Assembly (NCBI GenBank): GCA_902579105.1
Contig: CACHFM010000005.1
Coordinates: 18,519-82,518, forward strand
Reading direction: 5' to 3'
Source of the DNA: an uncultured Pelagibacteraceae bacterium
GTDB lineage: Bacteria > Pseudomonadota > Alphaproteobacteria > Pelagibacterales > Pelagibacteraceae
Length of the DNA stretch: 64,000 nt
How positions within the stretch are numbered: the stretch's first letter is position 1; every line of letters begins with the position of its first letter. The notes beneath the pieces are model-generated. The model worked only from the letters and a program-made list of their open reading frames with translations. It was not told the DNA's origin and made no database searches. This document shows, piece after piece, positions 32,257 to 43,469 of this stretch. Position numbers and translations under genes: made by a program.

Positions 32257-33509
32257 GCAAAATTTTAAAAGTAAAAGCACGTCAAGTTTTTGACAGCAGA
32301 GGAAATCCAACTGTAGAAGCTGAAGTTTATGTAAAAAATATGAGTGCTTCTGCAATTTGTCCTTCAGGCGCTTCCACTGGAACTTTTGAAGCTTTTGAAA
32401 AAAGAGATAAAAATAATAAAAGATATCTAGGAAAAAGTGTTTTAGGAGCCATCAATTTAGTTAACACTAAAATTTCAAAAAAACTCAAAGGTCAAAATAT
32501 TCATAATCAAGAAAGAATAGATTCAATATTAATTAATTTAGACGGCACACGCCAAAAGACAAATTTAGGAGCAAATGCAATGCTTGCAGTTTCTATGGCA
32601 GTTAAAAAACTTTCTGCAAAAGTGAAAAAATTACCGTTATATCGAACATTTTTAGTAAAAAATAATTTTCAATTACCTTATCCTTTAATGAATATTATTA
32701 ATGGAGGAGCACATGCAAATAATGGTCTTAGAATACAAGAATTCATGATCAGACCTGATCGGGCAAAAAGTTTTGCCGAAGCTGTTAGAATTTGTTTCAT
32801 TGTTATAAAGAATTTAAGTAAATTAATAAAAAATAGAGGGTTATCAACTTCTGTAGGTGATGAAGGTGGTTTTGCCCCTATGATAAGTAGTAATAATGAA
32901 GCATTGGATTTAATTGTCTCTGCTATTAAGAAATCAGGATTTAATAATGGTAAAGATGTATCTATATGTCTTGATGTTGCAGCAAATGAATTATTAAAAA
33001 ATAATAAATATTCAATTCATTCAAAAAAATATATTTCTGTAGATAAATCTATCAAGGAGTATAAAAAAATTATTAAAAAATACAAAATTAAATCTATCGA
33101 AGATCCTTTTGCTGAAGATGATTGGATGGCATGGAATAAATTAATGAAGTCTGTAAATAAGATTCAAATAGTTGGAGATGATTTGTATGTGACAAATCTT
33201 GAAAGATTAAAGAAGGGGTTCTTAAATATTTCATCAAATTCAATTTTGATTAAATTAAATCAAATCGGCACGGTTTCTGAAACTTTAGATGTTATTAAGT
33301 TCGCGCAAACAATAGGTTATAAAACAATCATATCTCATAGATCAGGTGATAGTGAAGATACTTTTATTGCTGACTTAGCTGTAGGAACAAATTCTAATCA
33401 AATTAAAACTGGATCGTTAGCAAGATCTGAAAGAGTTGCTAAATATAACCAATTAATTAGAATAGAAGAAGAGCTTGGAAAAAAAACGAAGATGAATAAA
33501 GTCAATTAA
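32253..33509 (+). CDS. eno: enolase (GTG start)
   Basis: [43 protein letters not shown]. Confidence 0.97.
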   Translation: MSKILKVKARQVFDSRGNPTVEAEVYVKNMSASAICPSGASTGTFEAFEKRDKNNKRYLGKSVLGAINLVNTKISKKLKGQNIHNQERIDSILINLDGTRQKTNLGANAMLAVSMAVKKLSAKVKKLPLYRTFLVKNNFQLPYPLMNIINGGAHANNGLRIQEFMIRPDRAKSFAEAVRICFIVIKNLSKLIKNRGLSTSVGDEGGFAPMISSNNEALDLIVSAIKKSGFNNGKDVSICLDVAANELLKNNKYSIHSKKYISVDKSIKEYKKIIKKYKIKSIEDPFAEDDWMAWNKLMKSVNKIQIVGDDLYVTNLERLKKGFLNISSNSILIKLNQIGTVSETLDVIKFAQTIGYKTIISHRSGDSEDTFIADLAVGTNSNQIKTGSLARSERVAKYNQLIRIEEELGKKTKMNKVN

Positions 33510-33811
33510 TGTTTAGATTAATAAAAAGAAATTATTTTTTATTAATATCTGTATTTTTTATTTTATATTTTGGTTTTAATCTTGTGTCTGGAGAAAGAGG
33601 TCTTTTTTCATATATTGAGAAAAAAGAACTTTTGTACAGCTTGAAAAAAGAAAAATTGTCCTTAACTAGCAAAATAGAAGATATGGATCATAAAAATTCA
33701 TTATTAAGTACCAATGTAGATCTTGATTATATAGAGACCTTAATAAGAGAAAGATTTTTATTTGGTAAAAAAGATGAGACAATCTATATAATTAAAACAG
33801 ATGAAAAATAA
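33509..33811 (+). CDS. ftsB: septum formation initiator FtsB/DivIC family
   Basis: Short N-terminal TM then coiled coil, [15 protein letters not shown]; downstream of eno. Confidence 0.82.
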   Translation: MFRLIKRNYFLLISVFFILYFGFNLVSGERGLFSYIEKKELLYSLKKEKLSLTSKIEDMDHKNSLLSTNVDLDYIETLIRERFLFGKKDETIYIIKTDEK

Positions 33812-34727
33812 AATTAGACACCCTGAAAAAGTAAATAAACCAATTAATCCAATTAAAAAAAAACCTGATTGGATAAGATCTAAATTATTAAATAGTAAAG
33901 AATTTTTTTTAACTAAAACAGTAGTTAATCAAAATAATTTAGTAACAGTTTGTCAGGAAGCTAATTGCCCAAATATCACAGAATGTTGGAGTAAGAGACA
34001 TGCAACTTTTATGATTATGGGCGATACTTGTACCAGAGCATGTGCATTTTGTGATGTAAAAACTGGCAAACCAGAAAACTTAGATCCATTTGAACCTTAT
34101 AAAATCTCAAAAGCTGTTAGTAAATTAAACCTAAAACATGTTGTTATTACATCTGTAGATAGAGATGATCTAGATGATGGAGGATCAAATCATTTTTATG
34201 ATGTAATCACAGCAATAAGAAAAAAAAATCCAAAAACATCAATTGAGGTTTTAACGCCAGATTTTTTAAGAAAAGGTGATGCATATAAAAAGATTTTAGA
34301 AGCCGACCTAGATGTTTTTAATCATAATATTGAAACGGTACCAAGTCTTTATCTTAAGGTTAGACCAGGCGCTAGATATTTTGGTTCTTTAGAGCTTTTA
34401 AAAAATGTAAAAAAAATTAATAAAAAGATTTTTACTAAATCTGGTCTTATGGTAGGCCTTGGTGAAAATAAAAATGAATTAATTCAGGTGATGGATGACT
34501 TAAGATCTGCAGAAGTTGATTTTTTAACTATTGGACAATATTTACAACCTTCAGTAAAACATCATCCTTTGAGTAGATATTATTATCCAGATGAATTTGA
34601 AGATTTAAAAAATATTGCTAAATCAAAAGGTTTTCTTTTAGTTTCATCTACACCACTAACAAGATCATCTTATCATGCGGATGAAGATTTTGATAAACTT
34701 AAAAAAAATAGATTAAAAAATAATTAA
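33801..34727 (+). CDS. lipA: lipoyl synthase
   Basis: [26 protein letters not shown] (CxxxCxxC), radical SAM. Confidence 0.97.
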   Translation: MKNKIRHPEKVNKPINPIKKKPDWIRSKLLNSKEFFLTKTVVNQNNLVTVCQEANCPNITECWSKRHATFMIMGDTCTRACAFCDVKTGKPENLDPFEPYKISKAVSKLNLKHVVITSVDRDDLDDGGSNHFYDVITAIRKKNPKTSIEVLTPDFLRKGDAYKKILEADLDVFNHNIETVPSLYLKVRPGARYFGSLELLKNVKKINKKIFTKSGLMVGLGENKNELIQVMDDLRSAEVDFLTIGQYLQPSVKHHPLSRYYYPDEFEDLKNIAKSKGFLLVSSTPLTRSSYHADEDFDKLKKNRLKNN

Positions 34728-35179
34728 TGCCCAAAGCATCAGTTAAGAGATTAATTGATAATAGAAAAGACAAACTTGTTGAGTTTGTTTTAGATATTGA
34801 AAAATATCCTGAATTTATTCCATTTTGTATAAATTCTAAAATTCATGAAAGAAAAGATGATGGTGAAATTATTAATATAATTGCAGATCTGACCATAGGA
34901 AAGGGACCATTTAAAGATACTTTTAAAAGCGATGTTAAATTTAATAAAAAAAATGATCATATACATGTTTTAAATATTGAAGGACCTTTAAATTATATGG
35001 AGAATAACTGGAAATTTGTTGAAAAAGGAAATTCGTTGGACGGTTATAAAACTGAAATTTTTTTTGATATTGACTTTGAATTAAAAAATAAATTTTTAAA
35101 TATTTTAATGACCAAATCTTTTCAATACGGTTTAGAAAAAATAGCAGATGCGTTTCAAAAAAGAGCTGAAAGTCTCTAA
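34727..35179 (+). CDS. COQ10/RatA START-domain protein
   Basis: YPEFIPFC motif; FQKRAESL C-terminus; downstream of lipA as in relatives. Confidence 0.85.
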   Translation: MPKASVKRLIDNRKDKLVEFVLDIEKYPEFIPFCINSKIHERKDDGEIINIIADLTIGKGPFKDTFKSDVKFNKKNDHIHVLNIEGPLNYMENNWKFVEKGNSLDGYKTEIFFDIDFELKNKFLNILMTKSFQYGLEKIADAFQKRAESL

Positions 35180-35646
35180 ATCACATCTAAGATCATTTTT
35201 AGTGCTTGATTTACAGTAGATTTTTGAATTGAGCCTCTACTTTTATTTTTAAAAATATTTTTTTTAACAATTATTTTATTTGCTTTTTTAATTCCAATGT
35301 AAACTAGACCAACTGGTTTTTTTTTGGATCCACCATTTGGGCCTGCAATTCCTGTAATTGATACAGCTATATTTGTTTTACTAATTTTATTCAGATTTTT
35401 AACCATAGACAAACATGTTTCATAACTTACAGCTCCATGCTTCAATATTATTTTTTTAGGTACTTTAAGAAGTTTTATTTTAGCTTGATTTGAATAAGTT
35501 ACTAAACCAATTGTAAAAACTTTAGATGATCCACTTATTGAAGTAATAGTGCTGGCTAGTAAACCACCAGTGCAAGATTCTGCAAATGATATATTTAACC
35601 TTTTTTTACTGAGTAATTTTACAACTTTATATGAAATTTTTATCAC
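35176..35646 (-). CDS. pncC: CinA C-terminal domain / nicotinamide-nucleotide amidase
   Basis: AESCTGGLLASTITSISGSS, SITGIAGPNGGS; GTG start at 35646 overlapping the pgpA stop. Confidence 0.88.
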   Translation of the reverse strand: MIKISYKVVKLLSKKRLNISFAESCTGGLLASTITSISGSSKVFTIGLVTYSNQAKIKLLKVPKKIILKHGAVSYETCLSMVKNLNKISKTNIAVSITGIAGPNGGSKKKPVGLVYIGIKKANKIIVKKNIFKNKSRGSIQKSTVNQALKMILDVI

Positions 35647-36134
35647 GATGTAATTACCATATATAAAACAAGTACAGCAACTACATATAGCCCAGCACAC
35701 ACATCATCCATTATAACACCAAAGCTGTTCTTAAAGTTTTTATCATAATAGCTGACAGGATAAGGTTTTGTGATATCAAAAATTCTAAACAGTATGAACA
35801 TTATAAAATAAAAAGTTAATACCTGACTAGTTTCTCTTGACCCTTCATGCGCAATTTCATAAAGGCAAATAGGAATTGATTGTCCAATAAATTCATCAAT
35901 AACCACTTCTTTTGGATCTTTATTTTCTAGATCCTGTGTAAATATATTAACTGCATAAAGGGAGACTAAAAATATAATTATAATTCCAATTAAAACAGTA
36001 TTTGGTGATAAATTTAATATATGAAATAATAAAAATAAAAATATAGTTGTTACAAGAGAAGCATAACTACCTGGTATTTTTTTTAATTTTCCAATTCCAA
36101 ATAATGTAACAAACAAAAAATTTATTTTACTCAT
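35643..36134 (-). CDS. pgpA: phosphatidylglycerophosphatase A
   Basis: FGIGKLKKIPGSYASLVT, VIDEFIGQ, KPYPVSYYD, VMDDVCAGLYV. Confidence 0.92.
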   Translation of the reverse strand: MSKINFLFVTLFGIGKLKKIPGSYASLVTTIFLFLLFHILNLSPNTVLIGIIIIFLVSLYAVNIFTQDLENKDPKEVVIDEFIGQSIPICLYEIAHEGSRETSQVLTFYFIMFILFRIFDITKPYPVSYYDKNFKNSFGVIMDDVCAGLYVVAVLVLYMVITS

Positions 36135-37233
36135 ATCGATTTATTGAAACTATTGTTTCGCAAGCAATAGCATTTTCATTACCTATTAATCCTAATTTTT
36201 CTACCGTTTTTCCTTTAATGTTTATGATACTTTTATCTATACTCATTAATTTTGACAAAGAATTTAAAATTTTATTTCTATATATTGAGATTTTTGGCTT
36301 TTCACAAATTAAATTAATATCTAAGTTGTTGATATAAAATTTATTCTTTTCAAGAATTGAAATTATAGGAATTAACATTTTTGGTGATCTTATATTTTTA
36401 AATTTATTTTTATTACTAGGAAAGTATGATCCAATATCCTTTTTTCTCATAGCACCCAATAACGCATCAATTATTGAATGTATTATAACATCGCCATCTG
36501 AATGACCTTTAAGACCTGAATGAAACGGAATTTTAACTCCACCTAGATATAGTTTTTTACTTTTTATCAACCTATGAATATCAAAACCAATACCAAAATA
36601 TGTTTTATTTTGATTAATGTCTTCTTTAAAAGTAATTTTATTATTAGAATTTTCACCTCTAATAAATTTAATTTCTAAATTATTTTTTATAAACAAGGAT
36701 GCTTCATCTTGAATTTTATTTTTTTCATTGATTGATAGACTATAGAGATTCTTAAATTTAAATGCCTGAGGTGTTTGAGTTAAAAAAGAATTATTTTTAT
36801 CTAAATTATATAATTTATTTTTTATTTTATATTTGATTGCATCTTTTGACAAAATAACAGGAATTACAGCTTTATTTTTTTTTAAAGAATTAACTAAATT
36901 TTTTAAAAGTTTAATACTAAAATTAGGTCTAGCTGCATCATGAATTAATACATTATTAGGTTTGAATTTTTTAATAAATTTAAGAGCTAATAGCGAAGAG
37001 TCTGATCTTTCTTTACCGCCATTAATAATTAAAATATTATTAGGTAAATTTATTTTTATTTGTTTCCTACTTTTGACAACTAAAATAATTTTTTTAAAAA
37101 GTTTTGAGTCCAGCGCTTTTTCTATTGAATGCTCAAAAAGAGCTTTATTTTTATAGTTAATAAACTGCTTTGGCTTAGAAGAATTAAATCTTTTGCTTTG
37201 TCCGGAGGCAAGTATTATAAAATAATTATTCAT
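36127..37233 (-). CDS. ispDF: bifunctional IspD-IspF (isoprenoid synthesis)
   Basis: IspD half ASGQSKRFNSSKPKQF, HDAARPNF; IspF half GIGFDIHRL, KGHSDGDVIIHSIIDALLGA. Confidence 0.95.
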   Translation of the reverse strand: MNNYFIILASGQSKRFNSSKPKQFINYKNKALFEHSIEKALDSKLFKKIILVVKSRKQIKINLPNNILIINGGKERSDSSLLALKFIKKFKPNNVLIHDAARPNFSIKLLKNLVNSLKKNKAVIPVILSKDAIKYKIKNKLYNLDKNNSFLTQTPQAFKFKNLYSLSINEKNKIQDEASLFIKNNLEIKFIRGENSNNKITFKEDINQNKTYFGIGFDIHRLIKSKKLYLGGVKIPFHSGLKGHSDGDVIIHSIIDALLGAMRKKDIGSYFPSNKNKFKNIRSPKMLIPIISILEKNKFYINNLDINLICEKPKISIYRNKILNSLSKLMSIDKSIINIKGKTVEKLGLIGNENAIACETIVSINRYE

Positions 37234-37258
37234 TTAATATTGTGATTATTAATTTAAT

Positions 37259-39040
37259 ATGTTCGAATTCATCAAAAAAAATATATATCTAATATTATTA
37301 TTTTTTATCACATTATCGATAGGTTTTTTAACTTTTTTAACTTTTATTGATAAAGGTTATATTGAATTATCTGATAGAAATTTACAATATTTATTAATTT
37401 TAAACATAATACTTTTATTTTTACTTTTTATTTTTATATTTTTTGAAATCAAAAAAACTATAAAGAATGATATCGATCGAGATGGTTTAAAATCAAATAA
37501 AAAATATATTACATACTTTGCTTTATTTACATTTATCCCATCACTATTAATTTCTATATTTTCACTATTTTTATTTTCTTTTGCTTTAGAAAAATATTTT
37601 GACAAAAAGGTAACAACAGTTGTTAATAATTCATACGAACTTGCAAAGGATTATGTCGAAGAAGTAAGAAATAAAATTCAGTCTGAAATAATTCTTATCG
37701 CATTTGATACAAATAAAAGTAAAAAGTTTTTAAACGATAATGTTAATGAATATAAAAGATTTTTAAATACTCAAAAACTTATTAGAGGTGTTGATGAAAT
37801 ACATATTATAGATATAAAAAAAAAATTGTTATTTTCGACACTTGATGCCGATCAGCCATATACACCACCTGTAGATGAAGCATTAAATTTAGTTTTAGAA
37901 GATGACAGACCTTTAAAAATTATAAATGCTTTTGAAAATAAATCTGCTGCTATAATGCGTTTACAAAATTTTCAAGATAGATTTCTTTATGTTGTAAAAT
38001 ATTTAGACAAAGATATTTCCAAATATCTTACTGAATCACAAGAAGCAATTAATTTTTATTATACCGTTGAAGAAAAAAGCACAGGTATAAAAATTTCGTT
38101 TGCAATAATTTATATAATTATTGTTTCATTGCTTTTATTTATTTCTATATCAATTGCTATTAGATTCTCTTCTAGATTTTTTAGATCAATTAATAATCTT
38201 ATTTCTGCATCAACCTCAATTGGTAAAGGTAACTTTGATGCTAAAGTTCCAGAGGTAAAAACAGATAAAGATTTAGAGATTTTAAATAAAAACTTTAATC
38301 TTATGATTGACAGATTAAGAGTACAACAAGAAAAATTAATTATTAATGAAAGACATGAGGCTTGGGGAAGCTTAGCTAGAAAATTAGCCCATGAAATAAA
38401 AAATCCATTGACACCTATACAATTAACAATAGATAGATTAAAAACAAAATATTCTAATCAACTTAATAAAACTGATCAAACTAATTTTAAGGATAATTTA
38501 ATAATTATAAATAATCAAATTAAGCAAATTGAAAAATTGGTAAATGAATTTTCTGATTTTGCAAGAATGCCAAAACCAGTTCTTCAAAAAAATGATATTG
38601 TTGTATTATTAAAAGAAAACATCAAGCTATTAAAAGAGCTAGATAACACAATTAAAATAGATCTTTTAAATAATCAAAATAAAATAATTCTAAATAGTGA
38701 CAAAGAACAGTTAAGTAGAGTTTTTTTTAATTTAATAAAAAATTCAATAGAAAGCATTCATCAAAAAGCTGAAAAAGACACTAATAACAATGAAAAAATA
38801 ACTATTGAAGTGAAAGATTATGATGATCATATAAATCTTATAATAACTGATACTGGAGTTGGATTTAAAAATTTGAAAATAAATATTAAGGATATTTTAA
38901 ATCCATATTTTACAACAAAAAAAAATGGCACTGGATTGGGATTATCGATAGTAAATAAAATTATAAATGATCATAATGGTAATATTGAATTTATTTCAAT
39001 TGAAAATGGTGCAAAAATATCAATTATGTTTTTAAAATAA
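37259..39040 (+). CDS. ntrY: nitrogen-regulation-type sensor histidine kinase NtrY
   Basis: TM region, HAMP/PAS, ARKLAHEIKNPLTPIQLT H-box, GTGLGLSIV. Confidence 0.9.
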   Translation: MFEFIKKNIYLILLFFITLSIGFLTFLTFIDKGYIELSDRNLQYLLILNIILLFLLFIFIFFEIKKTIKNDIDRDGLKSNKKYITYFALFTFIPSLLISIFSLFLFSFALEKYFDKKVTTVVNNSYELAKDYVEEVRNKIQSEIILIAFDTNKSKKFLNDNVNEYKRFLNTQKLIRGVDEIHIIDIKKKLLFSTLDADQPYTPPVDEALNLVLEDDRPLKIINAFENKSAAIMRLQNFQDRFLYVVKYLDKDISKYLTESQEAINFYYTVEEKSTGIKISFAIIYIIIVSLLLFISISIAIRFSSRFFRSINNLISASTSIGKGNFDAKVPEVKTDKDLEILNKNFNLMIDRLRVQQEKLIINERHEAWGSLARKLAHEIKNPLTPIQLTIDRLKTKYSNQLNKTDQTNFKDNLIIINNQIKQIEKLVNEFSDFARMPKPVLQKNDIVVLLKENIKLLKELDNTIKIDLLNNQNKIILNSDKEQLSRVFFNLIKNSIESIHQKAEKDTNNNEKITIEVKDYDDHINLIITDTGVGFKNLKINIKDILNPYFTTKKNGTGLGLSIVNKIINDHNGNIEFISIENGAKISIMFLK

Positions 39041-40395
39041 TGGCCGCAGAAATTTTAATTGTTGATGATAATGCTGATATAAGAAATATTATAAATGAAC
39101 TTATAATTGATTCTGGATATAAAACTAGATTGGCAGCTAATTATAATCAAGCACTTGCTGAAATTGATAAAAAATTACCAGATGTTGCAATACTTGATGT
39201 TAAATTGGATAAAGGTGATAACGACGGTATAGAATTATTATCACATATAAAATCAAAAAATAAAGATATTCCAGTAATTATTATTTCTGGTCATGCAAAT
39301 ATTGAAATGGCTGTTAAGTCTCTTCAAAATGGAGCTTTTGAATTTATTGAAAAACCATTCGATCAAAATAGACTGTTAAATTTTGTTAGTAGAGCAGTTG
39401 AGAATTATAACCTTAAAAAGCTAAATAAAGAATATGAAAATAAATTATTTTCGTCTTATGATCTTATTGGTGAAAGTAAAAATATTGTTAATATAAATGA
39501 TCAAATAAAAAAAATTTCAATTACAGAAAGTAGAGTTCTAATTAATGGTCCATCTGGTTCTGGCAAAGAATTAATTGCTAGAAAAATACACAAAAGTTCA
39601 AATAGAGAAAAGAAACCATTTATAGTACTAAATGGTGCTCTTCTTGATGCAAACAAATATGAATTAGAGTTATTTGGCGAAGAAAAAGAAAACGGTTCTA
39701 TTTCCTATGGAGCTCTTGAAAAAGCAAATAATGGAACTCTCCTAATTGATCAGATCTCAGATATACCTTTAAATATTCAATCAAAAATATTAAGAGTTTT
39801 AACTGACCAAAAATTTAAAAGAATTAATGGAAATAATGATATAGTTGTAAATGTAAGATTAATTTGCTCTTCGAGTAAAGATTTAAAAAAAGAAATTGAA
39901 AAAGGTAATTTTAGAGAAGATTTATTGCACAGGATTAATGTTTTTGAAATTAATATAGAACCTCTTAGTCAAAGAATTTCAGACATACCTCTTTTAATCA
40001 AATATTTTTCAAAAAAAATATCTGAGAATTATAATATTAAAGAATTAGATATTGATGAAAATAATAGTTATATTCTTAATCATAATTGGCAAGGTAATGT
40101 TAGAGAATTAAGAAATTTAATAGAAAGAATTGCTATTTTGCAACCTGAGACAAAAGATAAAATTTCAAATATCGTTAAAGAGTCGTTAAAAAATAATAAT
40201 TTTACTGATCAAATTTCAGAAAATGACCTATCTGTGCCATTAAAAGAAGCTAGAGAAAAATTTGAAAAGGAGTATTTAACTATTCAATTAAAAAAATTTA
40301 ATGGCAATATTTCTAAAACAGCTAACTTTGTTGGAATGGAAAGAACTGCTTTGCATAGAAAATTAAAAGGTCTAGGAATTAAAGAATTTAACTAA
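39040..40395 (+). CDS. ntrX: NtrX sigma-54-type response regulator
   Basis: Receiver ILIVDDNADIR, AAA+ GPSGSGKELIARKIH, Fis-type HTH C-terminus. Confidence 0.9.
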   Translation: MAAEILIVDDNADIRNIINELIIDSGYKTRLAANYNQALAEIDKKLPDVAILDVKLDKGDNDGIELLSHIKSKNKDIPVIIISGHANIEMAVKSLQNGAFEFIEKPFDQNRLLNFVSRAVENYNLKKLNKEYENKLFSSYDLIGESKNIVNINDQIKKISITESRVLINGPSGSGKELIARKIHKSSNREKKPFIVLNGALLDANKYELELFGEEKENGSISYGALEKANNGTLLIDQISDIPLNIQSKILRVLTDQKFKRINGNNDIVVNVRLICSSSKDLKKEIEKGNFREDLLHRINVFEINIEPLSQRISDIPLLIKYFSKKISENYNIKELDIDENNSYILNHNWQGNVRELRNLIERIAILQPETKDKISNIVKESLKNNNFTDQISENDLSVPLKEAREKFEKEYLTIQLKKFNGNISKTANFVGMERTALHRKLKGLGIKEFN

Positions 40396-40396
40396 A

Positions 40397-41788
40397 ATGA
40401 ATATAATCATTTGTGGAGCTGGAAGAGTTGGTTTCACTATAGCGAAACAACTAAGTGATCAAGGACACTCCATTACAGTAATTGATCAATCAAGCGAAGA
40501 TATACAAAAAATTGATGACGCTTTAGATGTAAAGGCAATAGTTGGTAAAGCAACTTACCCATCAATTCTTGAAAAAGCTAACGCTTCTGAGACTGATATG
40601 ATTATTGCTGTTACAAGAAATGACGAGATTAATATGGTTATATGTCAAATTGCTTTTTCTATATTCAATATACCTAAAAAGATAGCAAGAATAAGATCTC
40701 AGGACTATCTAAATCCAAAATTTACAAGAGTTTATAATAAAGAAAATTTACCCATTGATGTAATTATTTCTCCAGAAATTGAAATTGCAAAATCTATTCA
40801 GAGAAAATTAGAAGCACCAGGAGCATTAGATAGTGTGCCTTTTGCTGATAATAAAATTAGATTGATAGAAATTTTGATAAATGAAAATTGTAATTTAATT
40901 AATATAAAACTTAATGAACTAACAAAAAAATATCCAAATCTTGATGCAAATATTATTGGTATAATTAGAAATGATAAATTTTTAATACCTAAAAAAAATG
41001 ATGATATTCAAAAAAATGATAAAATTTATGTTATTATAAATTCATCTCAGATGGCCGAAACACTAGAAGCATTCGGTCATAACGAAAAAATATCAAAAAA
41101 AATATTAATTGTTGGCGGTGGTAATATAGGATTTAACTTGGCAAAGAACCTTGAAGAATCTTTAGACTCAGCTAGGGTAAAAATTGTTGAAAAAGATAAA
41201 GATCGATCTGAGTTTTTAGCTAAAGAACTTAATAATACAATTGTAATAAATGGAAATGGTTTAGAAGAGGAGGTTTTGATTGAAGCTAATTTAGAAGAAG
41301 CAGAAACAGTTCTTGCTCTAACCAATGATGATGAAGATAATTTAATGGTAAGTGTATTAGTTGAAAAATTTGCTAAAGATGGAAAAAATGTTGATGATAA
41401 GAGAACAATGGCTCTTATTAACAAACCAAATTATTCTTTATTACAAAATTCACTTAAAATTGATGATCTTATTGACCCGAGAATGAATACAGTGTCTAGC
41501 ATTTTAAAGCATATTCACAAAGGTACAATTGAAACTGCGTATACAATTCTTAATGGTGAATATGAAGTTATAGAGGCTGAAATTATAGAAACATCAGAAT
41601 TAATTAATAAAGAATTAAAAAACTCAAATTTGCCAGATGAAATAAGAATTGGAGCTGTTTTACGCGAAAATAAAGTAATTATACCTAGATCAAATTTTGT
41701 ATTTCAAAAAGATGATAGAGTTGTTTTTTTAGCAAAAAAAGACTCAATTTCAGTTGTAGAAAATATATTTAGAATTAGTTCTATTTAA
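40397..41788 (+). CDS. trkA: Trk potassium uptake regulator TrkA
   Basis: Duplicated RCK domains, IIICGAGRVGFTIAKQL and ILIVGGGNIGFNLAKNL. Confidence 0.93.
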   Translation: MNIIICGAGRVGFTIAKQLSDQGHSITVIDQSSEDIQKIDDALDVKAIVGKATYPSILEKANASETDMIIAVTRNDEINMVICQIAFSIFNIPKKIARIRSQDYLNPKFTRVYNKENLPIDVIISPEIEIAKSIQRKLEAPGALDSVPFADNKIRLIEILINENCNLINIKLNELTKKYPNLDANIIGIIRNDKFLIPKKNDDIQKNDKIYVIINSSQMAETLEAFGHNEKISKKILIVGGGNIGFNLAKNLEESLDSARVKIVEKDKDRSEFLAKELNNTIVINGNGLEEEVLIEANLEEAETVLALTNDDEDNLMVSVLVEKFAKDGKNVDDKRTMALINKPNYSLLQNSLKIDDLIDPRMNTVSSILKHIHKGTIETAYTILNGEYEVIEAEIIETSELINKELKNSNLPDEIRIGAVLRENKVIIPRSNFVFQKDDRVVFLAKKDSISVVENIFRISSI

Positions 41789-41792
41789 CTAG

Positions 41793-43190
41793 ATGTTACA
41801 ATTTAGAGTAAAATATTTAAGCTTTTTTTTTGGATTAATATCAATTTTATCTTTTTTTAATATAATTTATTCTTATTATTTTAATTTTTATCTAAATTTA
41901 AATACTTATTATTTTAGTCTTATTTCATCATCCGTAATTGCAGTAATATTTTACAAAATAAAAGCAAGTGAAAACAAGCCATCAATTTTTGAAAAAATTC
42001 TTACTGTTTTTTTAGGATATATTCTACTGCCTTTGATTTTATCAATTCCTTTTTATTTTAGTATATATAACTTAACTTTTTTAAATTCATTATTCGAAAC
42101 TGTTTCAGGCTTTACTTCAACAGGATTTACAATTTTTGACAATATTAAACATATTGATCAAGGATTAATATTATGGAGATCATCAATTCAATGGATCGGT
42201 GGTTTATATTTTTTATTTTCAATTATTTTTTTAATTGATATCTATGATGAAAGTTTAAAGAAATCACTTACAAATTTTTTATCGTTTAATAGTTCTGAAA
42301 TTTTAAAACAAACCATAAAGATTTTTTTATTATATTCTGGTTTAACAATATCAATTTTTTTAATTTTAAACATTCTTGGTATTAGATCTTTTAATTCTCT
42401 TAATTTGGCGATGTCTATTATTTCTTCAGGTGGTTTTATGCCAGTAAATGATTTGTCATTAGTTTTAAATAGTAATATTAAAATTATTATATTTTCATTT
42501 TTAATGTTAATTTCTTTTTTTAGTATTTTTTTTATTTTTAATTTAATTTTCTTAAGAAATAAAAATCTTAATTTCTTCTATGAAGATATTCATTTGTTTT
42601 TATACTTTATAATAGTTGTTACATTTTTTTTTATTTTTGACAAAAATTTTATTTATAGTTTTTTTTCTCTTGTAAGTAGTATTTCAAATATTGGTATTTC
42701 ACTTAAAATGAATCATGATGATCTAATTTTTGTTTATTTAATTTTAGTAATAATTGGAGGATCATTTTTTTCTACAAGTTCAGGGTTAAGATTCTTAAAA
42801 ATCTATTCATTAATAAAATATTCACTGAATCAAATACTATCTTATAGTAAGCCTAAGAATATTTTTATGAATAAATTAATTTTTTTTAAAATTAATTTTG
42901 ATTTTAAGGAAATAAACAAATATTTTTTAACTGTAATAATTTTTATTATTTCGTTATTTGTCTTAACTTCTTTATTAAGTTTAAGCGGTGTTCAATTTGA
43001 AAATTCTTTTAAATTGGCAATTTTAACTTTGATGAATACAGTTAATTCTTCGTCATATGGCTTAAGTGATTTTAATTTTAATAATTTACATATTTTTACT
43101 AAATATTTTATGATTTTTTTTATGATTATCGGAAGGGTTGAACTTTTAACTTTATTATTAATAGTAAAAAAATTTCTTTTTAAATATTAA
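41793..43190 (+). CDS. trkH: Trk potassium transporter membrane protein TrkH
   Basis: FETVSGFTSTGFTIF and RSSIQWIGG motifs, multi-TM, downstream of trkA. Confidence 0.9.
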   Translation: MLQFRVKYLSFFFGLISILSFFNIIYSYYFNFYLNLNTYYFSLISSSVIAVIFYKIKASENKPSIFEKILTVFLGYILLPLILSIPFYFSIYNLTFLNSLFETVSGFTSTGFTIFDNIKHIDQGLILWRSSIQWIGGLYFLFSIIFLIDIYDESLKKSLTNFLSFNSSEILKQTIKIFLLYSGLTISIFLILNILGIRSFNSLNLAMSIISSGGFMPVNDLSLVLNSNIKIIIFSFLMLISFFSIFFIFNLIFLRNKNLNFFYEDIHLFLYFIIVVTFFFIFDKNFIYSFFSLVSSISNIGISLKMNHDDLIFVYLILVIIGGSFFSTSSGLRFLKIYSLIKYSLNQILSYSKPKNIFMNKLIFFKINFDFKEINKYFLTVIIFIISLFVLTSLLSLSGVQFENSFKLAILTLMNTVNSSSYGLSDFNFNNLHIFTKYFMIFFMIIGRVELLTLLLIVKKFLFKY

Positions 43191-43224
43191 TTTAGTATTA
43201 TATATGTAAAATTAATTAATAACT

Positions 43225-43301
43225 GCGCCCTTAGCTCAGCTGGATAGAGCATCGGTTTTCTAAACCGAGGGTCGGAGGTTCGAATCCTCCAGGGCGCGCC
43301 A
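43225..43301 (+). tRNA. tRNA-Arg (TCT)
   Basis: 77-nt cloverleaf: GCGCCCT/AGGGCGC acceptor, TCGGT-TTTCTAA-ACCGA anticodon arm, GGAGGTTCGAATCCTCC T arm, encoded CCA. Confidence 0.97.
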
Positions 43302-43469
43302 ATATCAATATATATCCATTATATTTTTGACCACACAAGATATAGTTAATAATATTCCAAAAATTTTAAATTTTCTTTGACGTTTTTAGATAATGATAGA
43401 AGATAAATCTAATTCAAATTTTATTTTGAATTATTTGTTAACAAATAAAAATAACTAAAAGGAAGAATA

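Noticed and set aside
43377-43410. TTGACG promoter-like element upstream of aapJ
   Set aside because: -35 looks reasonable, but no convincing -10 at normal spacing; left out of the features
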